A stretch of 64,000 nucleotides of DNA from Histomonas meleagridis. Taxonomy: Eukaryota; Parabasalia; Tritrichomonadida; Dientamoebidae. Shown here piece after piece: positions 28,994-38,062 of the stretch. Below the pieces are notes generated by a model. The model ran no database searches. It saw nothing but the letters and a program-made list of their open reading frames with translations, and had not been told where the DNA came from. How positions within the stretch are numbered: the first letter of the stretch is position 1; each line of letters begins with the position of its first letter. The DNA lies in NCBI GenBank assembly GCA_020186115.1, contig WSYJ01000160.1:92529-156528 (forward strand), written 5' to 3'. A program made the position numbers and the translations under genes.

Positions 28994-31194
28994 ATGATAA
29001 ACCATGAACTACAAAGTGAATGGAAAACACTCACATCTATTAAACAAATAATTTTCAATTTAAACAATGAAAATATCACACAGTCATTTAATTCATTAAT
29101 CGATATAATTGATTATGATTATATTTATTCTTTCAACCTTATTGTATGCCAAATGGCGTATGAATTTCTTATAATAAATATAAAATATTTTGATGCTTAT
29201 TTGAGTTTAATAATAAAAATCGAGAAATGGGAAGAGAAATATGGCGGACCCAACATTTTTACAATATGCAAACAATTTCTCCTCAATAAAAACACTAAAG
29301 AATCATATTATTTTCTTGAGAAAATGATTGAACGAAATTTTTGTGGATTAGAAACGAAGCAGATTCAAACAAATCCATATTTTGTTCATTACATGTCTGA
29401 AATAGAGATGCAAAGATTAAGTAATAATGTTTATATGAAACAAATTATTGAAAATTATGAAAAACTATCAAAGAACAATTGGGAGCTTCATAAACAATTA
29501 ATTGAAGAAGGAAATAATCCAAACGAAATATCGAAAATAATTCGAAATGATGAAATAGAAAAACTTCAAGAAATATCATTACAAAATAATTTTGATTTCA
29601 ATCAAACAATTGAACCATCACTTTATGAAAGATGCTCATTTATTCAATATAATGTTACATTAATTGATTATGCAGCATTTTTTTCTTCAGTTAAATGTTT
29701 TAAATATTTACTTATGAATAATGCAAAAGTAAATAACACAGGTAAATATGCAATTGCAGGTGGAAATGAAGAAATCATTCATTTATGTGAACAAAATCAT
29801 TCAACTTTTAAAAGTGCATATGAAACAGCAATTATGTTTCATCGGAATGATATATTTAAATATATTTATGAAAATAAACTGGATAAAAGTACTAATTTAG
29901 AAGAATTAGGAAAGAAATGTGTTTTACATCATAACTATGAAGTTTTATCATTTTTATTAAAAGAAGGAATTGAAATCAATGATAAAATTATTAATGAAAC
30001 AGCAAGAATTGGTAATATATTTCTTATCCAAGATTTTATTCAAGAAAACTCGATCCCAAATGTTTTATTATTGTTCGTGGCAGAATCAGGAAATATTGAG
30101 CTATTTAAATATATAAAGGAAAATAAAGAAATTGATATCAATACTAAAAATATTTTTATTTTTTTAAATGAAGTTTATCTTAATGATTTCGTATTTCAAA
30201 ATAATATTTGGAAATTATTTTAATTATTTGAAACAGCTCTTATGATAGCATCTTTATATGGTCATATAGATTTAGTTGAATATCTTCTTAAACAAGAAAG
30301 AATTGATATTAATTCTAAAAATATTTGTTTGTTTAATAAAATAATATTTAATAATAATGTTTGAAAATTATTTTAAATCAATGATACAGCACTTATATTG
30401 GCATCTACAAATGGTTACAGTCAAATAGTTAATTTGCTTATTGAACATAAAGGAATTAATATTAATGCTAAAAATATTTATTTGTTTCAAATAAAATTTA
30501 TTTTAATAAATTGATATTTTAAAATAATGCTTGAAAATTATATAAATTATTTAATACTGCACTTATATTAGCATCTACAAATGGTTACACAAAAATAGTT
30601 AAATTGCTTCTTGAACAAGAAGGAATAAATGTGAATATTAAAAATATTTGTTTATTTCAAAAAAAAATTATTTTAATAAAACGATATTTCATAATAGTAT
30701 TTGGAAATAGTTTTTATTATACGATACAGCACTTATCTTAGCATCTATGTATGGTTACACAGAAATAGTTAAATTGCTTCTTGAACATAAAGGAATTGAT
30801 ATTAATGCACATAATATTCAATTGTTTTGTTTAAAATTTGTTTTTATAATTTTTACCTGTTTCAAAATAATATTTGGAATTCATTTATTTTGTTTGATAC
30901 AGCACTCATGAAAGCATGTTTTAATGGTAATATCGAAATAGTAAAGTTGCTCCTTAGTCAAAAACATATTGACATTAATGTTAAAGATTTTTATTCATTT
31001 TGTTTAAATTTTATTTTATTAATTTTATGTTTCATATTTATGTTTGGAATTTTTAGAAACAATTTGAAACAGCAGCTATTTTAGCAAAGAAAAATAATAA
31101 AACAGAAATTATTCAATTACTTAATCAAGAAAGAAGTTATTTTAATGTTGAAGAATTTGTTTCATTGTATAATTTAAAAAAGAAATGGAAATAA
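28994..31194 (+). CDS. DUF3447-ankyrin protein, locus C, best-preserved copy with six spacers
   Basis: ATG 28994 opens about 400 codons: an N-terminal helical region, the DUF3447 core ('NNWELHKQLIEEGNNPNE', 'YAAFFSSVKC', 'AIAGGNEEI') and the first ankyrin-like segment. Six spacers follow (84, 66, 83, 83, 86 and 83 nt). The six ankyrin segments after them (starting at 30233, 30386, 30556, 30726, 30899 and 31069) are each free of stops over their whole length, and the last runs to TAA 31192. One nucleotide more in the A-run near 31178 would instead continue into a coding-like stretch ending at TAA 31302-31304. With spacers read through, translation stops at a TAA at 30221-30223. Function is unknown beyond likely protein binding. 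Confidence 0.75.
30149..30232 (+). other. ankyrin spacer C1 (84 nt), intron-like
   Basis: It starts AATATTTTTATT and ends ATTTGAA before ACAGCTCTT. The length is a multiple of three, but an in-frame TAA lies at 30221-30223. Confidence 0.5.
30320..30385 (+). other. ankyrin spacer C2 (66 nt), short form
   Basis: It starts AATATTTGTTTG and ends AATGAT before ACAGCACTT. Internal stops occur in the ankyrin frame (for example TAA in GTTTAATAA). Confidence 0.45.
30473..30555 (+). other. ankyrin spacer C3 (83 nt), intron-like
   Basis: It starts AATATTTATTTG, carries the TTTATTTTAATAA core and ends TTTAAT before ACTGCACTT. The length is exactly 83 nt. Confidence 0.55.
30643..30725 (+). other. ankyrin spacer C4 (83 nt), intron-like
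   Basis: It starts AATATTTGTTTA and ends ATACGAT before ACAGCACTT. It has the shared cores and is exactly 83 nt. Confidence 0.55.
30813..30898 (+). other. ankyrin spacer C5 (86 nt), intron-like
   Basis: It starts AATATTCAATTG and ends TTTGAT before ACAGCACTC. At 86 nt it is three longer than the common form and keeps the same frame effect. Confidence 0.5.
30986..31068 (+). other. ankyrin spacer C6 (83 nt), intron-like
   Basis: It starts GATTTTTATTCA and ends TTTGAA before ACAGCAGCT. The length is exactly 83 nt. Confidence 0.55.
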
Positions 31195-31304
31195 ATGAAG
31201 CTTTGGAAGAATTGGATAGCATTATCATTGTGGATCACTATGAAGCAAGTCTACCAGAATTCATCAAAAGACGAGTCATAGGCAGTGACTTAGACATTAA
31301 ATAA

Positions 31305-32021
31305 TTAAAAAAATAAATTTCAGATTTCATTATACAAATGTAAAAACAAAATAATATTAGCATTTTCCCGTTAACAACATATATTATTATTTGTTTAATA
31401 TGATTCAATATTAAAATGTGAGTAGGCATGGAAAAATAAATTTTATTTCATATTCTCTTACCATCAAAATGTATTTACATGATTGGTTTAAAATAATTGG
31501 ATCTTGCCTCTACTGGTATTTAGTTTAAGTTACAATATTGGCTTTAACAACGATGTTTCGTTTAGGGTAGTGCAAGCAGAAGGTTTCAAAATTGTTAGAA
31601 AATCAAAAGTTTTCTTAGCATTTGCACAAACTTTTCCTATCCAAAAGATTTGAAACAATTTTCCATTCTAAAGAAATGTTATTTTTGTTGGAGTTGGTTA
31701 CATAAAGCCATAACAACTCAACTACAATATATTTTTGTGATTTTTCATTAAGATCAGAATGTACATAATTAAATCAAACCATATATCTATTCATATGCAA
31801 GGTAGTGATTTATCAAAAGTTTTTCCTTGATCTTTTGTTTAAAGAAAAACGTTCCAAATTTTCCCAAAGTTTTTCGCTTTTTTTCTGTCATTTTTCGCCC
31901 ACAGAAATGCACTTTTTGAAAGATTTTCAGTGTATTGAATTCAAGTTTTCCAAAATTTAATTTGATCAAATGAAAATTTTATTTCAAAAACTTATGAAGA
32001 ACTCAGATTCAGTTTTTAAAA
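31305..32021. other. intergenic region
   Basis: About 700 bases of AT-rich sequence with no supported gene. Short frames on both strands look like chance. Confidence 0.45.
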
Positions 32022-33044
32022 ATGGATGAAAAAGATTTGATAGAGATTGCCAACAAAGTGATACTTTTACTAAACCCAGAAAAGGAAACATGTATAAAAT
32101 TTACGCAAAAAGAAATTCAAAATTTAATTGATACAACATCTAAAATACTTCAAAAAGAACCAACTGTTTTGCACTTAGAAGGCAAATTTGTTATAGTTGG
32201 TGACATTCATGGTAATATAAAATCTTTAATTTATATCTTAAAAAAATATGGATTTCCACCTCAGACTTCTTATCTATTTTTGGGAGATTATATAGACCGT
32301 GGAAGTTGTTCATGCGAAGTGCTTATTCTTCTTTATTCCCTCAAAGCTCTTTTTCCAAACAATCTTTTCATGCTTCGTGGAAACCACGAATTTCTCTCAA
32401 TGTGCGCTGAATACGGATTTGCATCAGAGTGCGCTGTTAAGCTTAACGAGCAATTATTCAATTCATTTATTCAAAGCTTTCAATATATTCCATTATGTGC
32501 AATAATAGGAAAAACATTTTGTGTTCACGGAGGAATTTCAAACAAAATTAACTCTCTTGAGGACATTAGTAAGATATCTAAAGTTCAAATTGAAAAAATC
32601 GATGGCGTTGAAACAGATTTATTGTGGAGCGATCCATCTCAAGATGTAGATGGGTTTGAACCCAATGCCAGAGGAGTTGGATGTGTGTTTGGATCAGATG
32701 CATTGGATCATTTCTTGGATTGTTGTGGATTTATTAGGGTAATTAGAGCTCATGAATTCTGCGAAACTGGTTGCAAAGCAATGTTTGGAAATGATCAAAA
32801 AGTAATTACTGTCTTTAGCTCCTATGATTATTGTGGAAAGTACAACAACGCAGGAATTGTTAGGATAGATGAGAACGAAAATATTGAAATGGATAGCTTT
32901 TCCCCTCTTGACGTGAAGGAATCGTCAAGAGTAAGAACTTGTTTGATTGGATATGGATCTATATTTCCAAAGGTAAACCCAATAGACAAGAATGAAATTT
33001 TGAACGTAAAAAAAGATTTCAAGCCGGATTTGATTGAAATTTAA
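32022..33044 (+). CDS. PPP-family Ser/Thr protein phosphatase catalytic subunit (PP1/PP2A-like)
   Basis: The 340-residue metallophosphatase has all PPP signature motifs: 'GDIHGN' (60-65), 'GDYIDRG' (88-94), 'RGNHE' (119-123), 'HGG' (near 175) and 'RAHE' (near 247), which bind two metals and the phosphate. The usual 'SAPNYCG' loop is 'SSYDYCG', and the PP2A C-terminal 'DYFL' tail is absent, so it is a divergent PPP rather than a textbook PP1 or PP2A. A PP2A B55-like regulatory gene lies 3 kb downstream, but pairing is not implied. Confidence 0.92.
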   Translation: MDEKDLIEIANKVILLLNPEKETCIKFTQKEIQNLIDTTSKILQKEPTVLHLEGKFVIVGDIHGNIKSLIYILKKYGFPPQTSYLFLGDYIDRGSCSCEVLILLYSLKALFPNNLFMLRGNHEFLSMCAEYGFASECAVKLNEQLFNSFIQSFQYIPLCAIIGKTFCVHGGISNKINSLEDISKISKVQIEKIDGVETDLLWSDPSQDVDGFEPNARGVGCVFGSDALDHFLDCCGFIRVIRAHEFCETGCKAMFGNDQKVITVFSSYDYCGKYNNAGIVRIDENENIEMDSFSPLDVKESSRVRTCLIGYGSIFPKVNPIDKNEILNVKKDFKPDLIEI

Positions 33045-33331
33045 TATATGTTTAATAAACTTATATAAATCCTTCTTTTTTTAGACAATTGATTTTTTGT
33101 TTTGTTCATTTTTTTAACGTTTTTTTCAAATGCAAACGTTCGCCTTCACAAAAGTACAATCGGCAAAAAAATTGAAAGCTTTCTTTACAAAGCTTGTACG
33201 TTAATTCGAATGGACATTTATTGAAAAAGTTGATGAGCGGTCAATAATAAATAGTTTACAAAATCAAACTGCTCATCTACTTTTTGTGATATAAATTGGT
33301 CGAATTTAACCTCATTTTTGCTGAATTCATA

Positions 33332-34615
33332 ATGCAAAAAGATGAAGCAGAGAAAGAAGAGGAACCAAGAATATCTGGTCCACTCAAGACCAGAGGAGCT
33401 TTAGGTATTTGGCGTGTACGCTATTATTGGTTAAAAGGCAAAAAGCTTTATGTTTCAAAAACAAATTCTTTTGCTGATCACTACAAATTTATAAAAATAG
33501 ATGACAACACAGAAATAAAACTTGAAGATAACAAATCTCAATTTACCATTGAGACAGCAAATAAGAAGATTGTCCTTGCGGGTATTCTTCCTGAAGTTCT
33601 CAATTGGGTCTTTGCACTTAGGACATGCAAATCCACGTCTAAGTCATATTCCATGGATCAATTTCGAATCATCAGTGTTCTTGGTCGTGGCTTTTATGGG
33701 AAAGTTATGCTTGTTGAAAAACTTGACACTGGTAAACTCTATGCTATCAAGACCATTCACAAGAAGCGTATTCTTGAAATGAAACAAGAATCCACTGTTC
33801 AAGCCGAACGTAATCTTTTATATTCACTTGAACCAAATCCATTCATTGTTCGGATTGAATTTGCATTTCAAACTGCTCATAAGTTTTACATTGGTCTTGA
33901 ATATGCGCCAGGTGGGGAACTTCTTCATCATCTTTTTAATCTTAGTGTTCTTCCAATTGATGATGTTCGTTTATATCTTGCCGAAATCATCCTTGCCCTA
34001 GAACACCTCCACAAAAACAACATCATCTATAGAGACTTAAAGCCCGAGAACATCCTCCTCAGCAAAGAGGGCCACATCAAACTAACCGACTTTGGCCTCT
34101 CAAAACAAGTTGACTCAGAAAACACCGACACTTTTTGCGGAACCGCTGAGTACTTAGCGCCCGAAATCGTTTTGCATAAGCCTTATACCTTTAAAGTAGA
34201 CTGGTGGGCTCTTGGGATACTTACATATGAGATCATGTTCCAAGAAACTCCTTTCTATAATGAGAATCAAAACGTGATGTTTGACAATATATTACATATG
34301 GAACCAGAAATACCTAAACATAGTCATAAGGCATGCTCGGACTTGATTAGGTGCCTGCTAAAGAAAAACCCTGACGAAAGACCTGACTGTGATCAGATTA
34401 AAGCACATCAATTCTTCCATGGATTGAACTGGGAGAAGGTTTTAAGATGTGAAATTAAACCAAAAGATTTTAAGGCTGTTGATGAAATGGATCCGGAAAA
34501 CTTTTGTTCTGCATTTACAGGAGAAACTCCACAAGATTCTGTACTAATGACAAAAGATCCAGAATTCCAATTATCAAACTTTACATTTGGTCCATCAAGT
34601 AACGAATCCTTGTAA
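33332..34615 (+). CDS. PH-domain AGC kinase (PKB/Akt-like)
   Basis: The 427-residue protein has an N-terminal PH domain (about 15-100; 'GALGIWRVRYYWLKGKKLYV') and an AGC kinase domain (about 111-365): glycine loop 'GRGFYGKV', catalytic Lys in 'YAIKTI' (near 140), 'YRDLKPENILL' (near 233), 'DFG' (near 253) and activation loop 'TFCGTAEYLAPE' (Thr near 267, the PDK1 site). A turn-motif-like 'TGETPQDS' and a hydrophobic-motif-like 'LSNFTFG' are at the tail. TOR complex 2 phosphorylates the hydrophobic motif of Akt/SGK kinases in other eukaryotes, and TOR is encoded 21 kb upstream (functional link is inference). ATG 33332 is preferred to TTG 33296; a TTCATAATG context marks it. Confidence 0.92.
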   Translation: MQKDEAEKEEEPRISGPLKTRGALGIWRVRYYWLKGKKLYVSKTNSFADHYKFIKIDDNTEIKLEDNKSQFTIETANKKIVLAGILPEVLNWVFALRTCKSTSKSYSMDQFRIISVLGRGFYGKVMLVEKLDTGKLYAIKTIHKKRILEMKQESTVQAERNLLYSLEPNPFIVRIEFAFQTAHKFYIGLEYAPGGELLHHLFNLSVLPIDDVRLYLAEIILALEHLHKNNIIYRDLKPENILLSKEGHIKLTDFGLSKQVDSENTDTFCGTAEYLAPEIVLHKPYTFKVDWWALGILTYEIMFQETPFYNENQNVMFDNILHMEPEIPKHSHKACSDLIRCLLKKNPDERPDCDQIKAHQFFHGLNWEKVLRCEIKPKDFKAVDEMDPENFCSAFTGETPQDSVLMTKDPEFQLSNFTFGPSSNESL

Positions 34616-34780
34616 AAAGGAAGTTAACCTCAATAAAATGAATATATTCGGAATTTTTTTTGAACGATAGATTTTTTGAGTGCATGAACATCAGAATTCG
34701 CTATCGTTAAAACAATTTTCTTCTGTAAAAAAATTAAATCGATAAAATAGAGTTTATTTAAATATACCCGAGAAATATAT

Positions 34781-35182
34781 TTACTCTTCCTTCTTCTTTG
34801 TTTGTCCAAGAAGAACTTTGTGGATATGTGGAACAACACCTGCTGATGCAATTGTGATATTAGAAAGAAGTTGGTTCAATTCTTCATCATTACGAATTGC
34901 AAGCATGATATGACGTGGCGAAATTCTTGTCTTCTTGTTATCACGTGCTGCATTTCCGGCAAGTTCCAAAACTTCGACTGTAAGATATTCGAGAACTGCT
35001 GCCATGAATACTGGAGCGCCTGCACCAACACGGTCACCATAACGACCTTCACGAAGGAAACGATGAAGACGTCCAACTGGAAATTGAAGTCCTGCACGAC
35101 TTGACCTTGTCTTTGGATGAGCACGTTCTCCATCAACTGCTGTCTTTGTAACTGTTTTCTTAACACCTTTCTTGGCTGGCAT
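34781..35182 (-). CDS. histone H2A
   Basis: The 133-residue protein has the complete H2A fold: '[13 protein letters not shown]' (H2A signature 'AGLQFPVGR'), '[29 protein letters not shown]', '[14 protein letters not shown]' and 'AIRNDEELN', with a short Lys/Glu tail. There is no H2A.Z or H2A.X-specific SQ end. It is divergently paired with H2B, the usual arrangement for coordinated histone expression. Confidence 0.98.
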   Translation of the reverse strand: MPAKKGVKKTVTKTAVDGERAHPKTRSSRAGLQFPVGRLHRFLREGRYGDRVGAGAPVFMAAVLEYLTVEVLELAGNAARDNKKTRISPRHIMLAIRNDEELNQLLSNITIASAGVVPHIHKVLLGQTKKKEE

Positions 35183-35486
35183 AAAAAAATAATGGATTTT
35201 TTATTCACTCAAAAAGCAGCGCATTTCATTCTCACAAATAATGCGGGAGCAAAACGACAATAAATAATAGCGGGGTTAAAATAAATTATATCCATTAAAA
35301 TTTTAGTGGAACAAAACGACATTATTTTTGAGAGAATTTAATTCAATTTTTTTCTATATAATTTAATAGGATCATGACGACATTAATATTCAGTGAATAT
35401 TCTAAATACAAAAACTGTTGTATCAAAACGACATTTCTAATTTTTGAACATTTTTGGAGGTAAAAATAAATTGGTCATTTTTTAGA
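35183..35486. promoter_or_regulatory. divergent H2A/H2B promoter with four CAAAACGACA-like boxes
   Basis: The 304-bp region between the two start codons has CAAAACGACA at 35250-35259, 35312-35321 and 35424-35433, and the variant CATGACGACA at 35373-35382. All are on the plus strand, spaced about 62, 61 and 51 bp apart. An initiator-like TCATT at about 35475 precedes ATG 35487. A cell-cycle or histone-specific factor site is a reasonable inference. Confidence 0.65.
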
Positions 35487-35873
35487 ATGTCGACTAAGAA
35501 ACCAGCTTCAAAGACACCAACAGAAAAGAAGCCAGCTGTTGATGGTGAAGCCCCAGCTGAAACTGAAAAGGAAAAGAAGCAACGTCATAAGAAGAGGAAT
35601 GAATCTTTCTCATCTTACATTTTCAAAGTACTTAAACAAGTTCATCCAGATATTGGTATCTCAAACAAAGCCATGTTAGTTATGAACAACTTTGTCACTG
35701 ATATCTTCGAACGTATTGCACGTGAAGGAGCTCGTCTTGTTGATATGAATGATCGTAACACACTTGGATCCCGCGAAATCCAAACAGCTGTTCGTCTTGT
35801 TCTTCCAGGAGATCTTGCCAAACATGCTGTTTCAGAAGGTGGTAAAGCTGTTGCCAAGTTTAACGCTGAGTAA
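35487..35873 (+). CDS. histone H2B
   Basis: The 128-residue protein has a Lys/Ala/Pro-rich tail, then the H2B core: '[42 protein letters not shown]' and '[34 protein letters not shown]', with the canonical end. ATG 35487 gives a normal H2B start; an upstream in-frame ATG at 35454 would add 11 untypical residues. Confidence 0.98.
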   Translation: MSTKKPASKTPTEKKPAVDGEAPAETEKEKKQRHKKRNESFSSYIFKVLKQVHPDIGISNKAMLVMNNFVTDIFERIAREGARLVDMNDRNTLGSREIQTAVRLVLPGDLAKHAVSEGGKAVAKFNAE

Positions 35874-36142
35874 ATTTGTTTTTCTTTCAATTCTCACTCT
35901 TTAAAATAATCTTTCTTCAACAAAATAGAATTTTAATTGATTAATCAATGTTTTTTTTAAATTAAAAGAGTAAGTCGCAATACAACACTAATAGAAAGAG
36001 CTTGGTTATTTAACATTGTTTTTGTTAATTAAAAGTTGTATGAGTACCTTTTTTAGAGACCAAAACTTTTTGAGCTTCCCATATAGAATTAACGGTTTGT
36101 AACCCATCCGGACGATAGGTTTAACCCCTTCTCCCAATTGGG
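35874..36142. other. intergenic region
   Basis: Short AT-rich gap after H2B. No further features seen. Confidence 0.35.
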
Positions 36143-37282
36143 ATGGAGAAGTGGAGCCCAAACTTCACATTTCAAAATGATCCAGAGACTGGATATATAA
36201 CATGTCTATCATTTTCCATGGGAAATGATTATTTAGCTGCGGGTACATCAAAAGGAGATATTCTACTTTTCAATCAGAAAAATAGCTGGAGCCAAGTTAA
36301 TAAAATTGTTGGTACATCACTTTCTATTGATGAACGTATAAGAGATGTTACACGTTCGCCTGTATATGACTTAGACTTTATTCCAATCAAAAGACATTGT
36401 CCTTTATTACTTACACTTGGAAGCCAAGAAATTAGAATTCTTAGTATATCTAACCATGAAATCCCTCTAGTTAATGAAGATTTCCAGCTTAATGGGATGG
36501 AATTTCCCATTTTCAGTCAAACTCAGCAATTATTTTCAATGAATGAAGTAACTCGTTGTAATCCACGCATTGGCTGTAATTTTAGTTCACTTAAATGTTC
36601 CCCCAATGGAATTGATTTTTCATATACCGAAAGTACCTACATCGTAGTTCGTAGAATTGAACACCTCAATCCCTCTCTTCAAGTCTACACATCCGAGGAA
36701 GCCCGTCTTACACGTCTTGACTACAGTCCGACAGATTCCGAAGTTATTCTTGTTGGCGATGAAGTTGGATTTGGAAATATCATTGACACACGCATCCAGC
36801 CACATCAGAGCGTGCCTTCGCGACGTACCATGCCATCCAAAGTCCTTACCACGAAACCTCGATCAGTTTTAGATTGCCGATTTTCATCCGATGGCACCAA
36901 ATTTTTCACTCGCCACTTCGGATACATCATGTTTTGGGACTTACGTAACACGTCTAATTGTCTTTTAAACGTTACATTGTCTCACGAGCACGAACATGAT
37001 GTTTGCGGCGATTCCGAACTGTTCCGCAGTTGCTGGGTCAACAATGACTGCGTCGCAACTGGTTCATACGCGAGCTCAATATACATTGCGTCGCTGAAAA
37101 ATAATTTGCGTATGACAAAGTACGCAACAGAGAATTTGGAGAAGCCGAAAACAAGCTTCAACTTCTTCGCTAAGAAAAAGTCGTCGCAAGCAAAGGAATG
37201 CTGCGTGCACGCAGTGGAGTCGAGAGGCGATGACATCGCGGTGTCGAACAACGCAAATGTGCATGTGTATAAAAGAAGTTAA
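36143..37282 (+). CDS. PP2A B55/PR55-like regulatory subunit (WD40)
   Basis: The 379-residue protein is a seven-bladed WD40 protein. Matches to B55 include 'YLAAGTSKGDILLFNQ' in the first blade, 'SLKCSPNGIDFSYTE' and the late stretch 'RSVLDCRFSSDGTKFFTRHFGYIMFWDLR', followed by 'FRSCWVNNDCVATGSYASSIYI', the conserved B55 tail pattern. It is shorter than animal B55 (about 447) and divergent. B55 subunits direct PP2A to substrates, often in mitotic exit. Confidence 0.8.
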   Translation: MEKWSPNFTFQNDPETGYITCLSFSMGNDYLAAGTSKGDILLFNQKNSWSQVNKIVGTSLSIDERIRDVTRSPVYDLDFIPIKRHCPLLLTLGSQEIRILSISNHEIPLVNEDFQLNGMEFPIFSQTQQLFSMNEVTRCNPRIGCNFSSLKCSPNGIDFSYTESTYIVVRRIEHLNPSLQVYTSEEARLTRLDYSPTDSEVILVGDEVGFGNIIDTRIQPHQSVPSRRTMPSKVLTTKPRSVLDCRFSSDGTKFFTRHFGYIMFWDLRNTSNCLLNVTLSHEHEHDVCGDSELFRSCWVNNDCVATGSYASSIYIASLKNNLRMTKYATENLEKPKTSFNFFAKKKSSQAKECCVHAVESRGDDIAVSNNANVHVYKRS

Positions 37283-38062
37283 TTGTGATATAAATAATAA
37301 ATAAACAGATTTTTGTATGAAGTTGGGAAAATGAAAAAAATTCGAATTCATCTTTTCAAAATATTTTCTTTGCGAATGTATTTCCCAACTTAATACTTAA
37401 TGTTAACAAGAAGTTACTTAAGAATGTCATATTTCTAAATAAACAGACGAATGTTTGATATTTATATTTATTTGATTCAGCAAAATAATCATCAGATCAA
37501 AACGTAGACTTTGCATATATTGGGAATCCTTAAATTAATCTTAAAAATTTATTGTAAAGATAAAAATTAACATTATATTTCTACCTAAGAAAGCATTTAA
37601 TACATATCATATGTAATTAGATTTAACCAAATTCCCAATGCTTGACAAATCCAAAAACGAATCTAAAAATTTGTATCACTAAATTTTTATTAAAAAATGG
37701 TGACGATGATTTTGCTATATAGTTTAGCAACTATATATATCATTGATAGAGTTAATATGAAATTACAGTTTTATCTGTCGAAAGTATTAAAAATTATCTA
37801 TTACATTACGTCAACATTACAAATTGATTATCATTTCCCAACAGCAATTCAATACTGTTTAAATGAAAGCTCAATAATTATCGAACTCATTATAAAATAG
37901 TTATTTTTTAAATCTGCATTATGGAACAATCTTATAAATGAGATCTTTGTCCACACGCTGATGATTGAAAAATCATTGAATTCAATGTTGCTATCGTTAT
38001 ATTTACTTCTTGACGACAAACCGCAATTTTTCACTGAATACGGTCGGTGAAAAGTGACAGAA
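37283..38062. other. intergenic region
   Basis: AT-rich 780-base gap. Short frames at 37697 (plus) and 37849 (minus) lack protein-like composition. Nothing else seen. Confidence 0.45.

Noticed and set aside
5227-31068. Reading the ankyrin spacers as coding linkers
   Set aside because: Most are 2 mod 3 or contain stops, so a single continuous frame cannot pass through them.
5227-31068. Spacers as AT-AC introns (ATATTT...GATAC)
   Set aside because: Removing that 84-nt piece would leave the following ankyrin segment out of frame. An R-TATTT...ACAG cut does keep frame but the 5' base varies among copies.
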